Of a stretch of DNA of 64,000 bases, positions 63,072 through 64,000 are shown piece by piece (within the stretch, counting starts at the first letter, position 1; each line of letters starts with the position of its first letter). The notes below the pieces were generated by a model. That model was not told where the DNA came from, ran no database searches, and saw only the letters and a program-made list of their open reading frames with translations. A program made the position numbers and the translations under genes. The DNA lies in the NCBI RefSeq assembly GCF_005871165.1, contig NZ_SWKP01000009.1, forward strand, positions 1 to 64,000, written 5' to 3'. The stretch is from Maricaulis alexandrii. GTDB lineage: Bacteria; Pseudomonadota; Alphaproteobacteria; Caulobacterales; Maricaulaceae.

Positions 63072-64000
63072 TTACCCGTCATGTTCAGTGTGGGCAGGCG
63101 CGGACAGCTGTGTGCGGATCACGACCGGGGCGTTGAGCGTGCGATGAACCGGGCATTTGTCGGCAATCTCCAGCAATCTTTCTCGCTGCTCGTCACTCAG
63201 ATCACCCTCCAGGGTCAGCGTCCGCTCGATGATGTCCACCTTGCGCTCCTGCCCCTCGGCACACGCCTCACAATCATCGGCATGCCCTTTCTCATGATGC
63301 AGCGTCACACTGACCCGCTCCAGCGGCAATCCCTTGTGCTCGGCATACATGCGCAGCGTCATCGAGGTGCACGCGCCCAGGGCCGCCGCCAGGTATTGAT
63401 AGGGAGACGGGCCCGTGTCCTGCCCGCCCACACTGGCCGGTTCATCGGCATAGCTGGCATGATCGCCGGCCAGGACATAGTTCTGGAATTTGCCGCCCCC
63501 GGTCTCGGCGACCGTGACGCTTTCGCCCTGGCGGGCCTCGGGTGCGGGATAGCCCGCCGCCTCGATGGCATAGCGCCCTGCCCAGGCGCCGATGACATCG
63601 CCGATATAGGCGGCATCGCGCGGGTCATTGATCAGATGGTCCGCATGATCCAGCGAGACATAACTCTTGGGGTGCCGGGCCGCGCGGAAGAGGCGGCTGG
63701 CATTCTCGATACCCACGGTCTGGTCGATCGGCGAATGGGCGATCAGGACCGGCAGGTCCAGCGCCCGCACCGCCTCCTCCACCCTGTGACCGTCCACATC
63801 ATCCAGGAATTGCTTGCGGATGCGGAAGGGCCGCCCGGCCAGCGAGACCTCGGCCTCACCGGTTTCACGGATTTCCGCGACATCCTCGGAGAACATGGCG
63901 GTGACATGGGCGGCATCGGCAGGCGCGCCCAGCGAGGCCACGGCCTTTACCGAGCCGATCCGCGCAGCGGCCACCAGAACCGCGGCACCGCCCAGACTGT
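63072..64000 (-). CDS. Alpha/beta-hydrolase-OsmC fusion protein (N-terminus beyond window)
   Basis: The visible 309 residues run off the right edge. The first half is an alpha/beta hydrolase (SLGGAAVLVAAARIGSVKAV around the nucleophile elbow, LPVLIAHSPIDQTV, DHADHLI with acid and histidine). The second half is an OsmC domain (PSPYQYLAAALGACTSMTLR with the peroxidatic cysteine, and DKCPVHRTLN with the second). The fused form is a known bifunctional type acting on organic hydroperoxides or esters. The part right of 63974 extends the same frame to the window end. Confidence 0.92.
   Translation of the reverse strand, partial: SLGGAAVLVAAARIGSVKAVASLGAPADAAHVTAMFSEDVAEIRETGEAEVSLAGRPFRIRKQFLDDVDGHRVEEAVRALDLPVLIAHSPIDQTVGIENASRLFRAARHPKSYVSLDHADHLINDPRDAAYIGDVIGAWAGRYAIEAAGYPAPEARQGESVTVAETGGGKFQNYVLAGDHASYADEPASVGGQDTGPSPYQYLAAALGACTSMTLRMYAEHKGLPLERVSVTLHHEKGHADDCEACAEGQERKVDIIERTLTLEGDLSDEQRERLLEIADKCPVHRTLNAPVVIRTQLSAPAHTEHDG

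Overview
The window looks like chromosomal DNA of a dimorphic, stalked-type alphaproteobacterium of the Caulobacterales/Maricaulales group (Maricaulis- or Hyphomonas-like). This is inferred from gene content: a PopZ polar organiser next to valS, tolC and pcm, a perfect CtrA box (TTAA-N7-TTAA), a PleC/DivJ-type PAS histidine kinase, a class II DAHP synthase, and high GC with many ATGA start/stop overlaps. No rRNA, phage, plasmid or CRISPR locus was seen. About 64 protein genes, three tRNAs and one probable small RNA can be supported. Most genes are ordinary core functions.

Layout. 0.1-7.7 kb (minus): pcm, tolC, popZ, DUF559, valS, DUF3137. 7.9-11.3 kb: tRNA-Cys, a light/DNA-repair island (SDR, FeS photolyase, DUF2256, DUF962), a probable CtrA-driven sRNA, tRNA-Asn. 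11.5-18.5 kb: tyrA-like, Atm1-like ABC exporter, LysM protein, LOG protein, a small autoregulated XRE/membrane-protein operon, gltX. 18.6-21.4 kb: a pentapeptide-repeat membrane protein of foreign composition and a small membrane protein. 21.6-28.2 kb: nadE, Gfo/Idh oxidoreductase, GNAT, an oxidoreductase flanked by two paralogous membrane proteins, HU. 28.5-35.8 kb: DAHP synthase, glutathione reductase, rpiA, gabD, a GlmU lacking its acetyltransferase half, gph. 36-40.8 kb: tRNA-Val, an iron(III) ABC importer (fbpABC), DUF805. 40.8-48.9 kb: Leu/Glu-type dehydrogenase, a uracil-DNA glycosylase cluster, acyltransferase, CNT transporter, DUF1289, aspartic protease, TauE, DusA, an unknown. 49-54 kb: an EAL protein, a single-domain response regulator and a large PAS kinase. 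54-56.3 kb: an EF-hand/ECF sigma/anti-sigma/metal-sensor operon. 56.4-64 kb: glnE, a two-component pair, a DegP/HtrA protease and an OsmC-hydrolase fusion running off the end.

The most interesting non-coding signals are: (i) an orphan intrinsic terminator preceded by a hairpin, a C-rich single-stranded stretch and a perfect CtrA box, best explained as a cell-cycle-controlled sRNA; (ii) a TetR-type operator over the tolC promoter; (iii) twin palindromic operators in front of a three-gene sORF/membrane/XRE operon; (iv) an 11-bp-phased direct repeat upstream of the degP/two-component operon; and (v) two nearly full-length copies of a ~170-bp inverted-repeat element in opposite orientation. Two palindrome-rich intergenic repeat families recur across the window.
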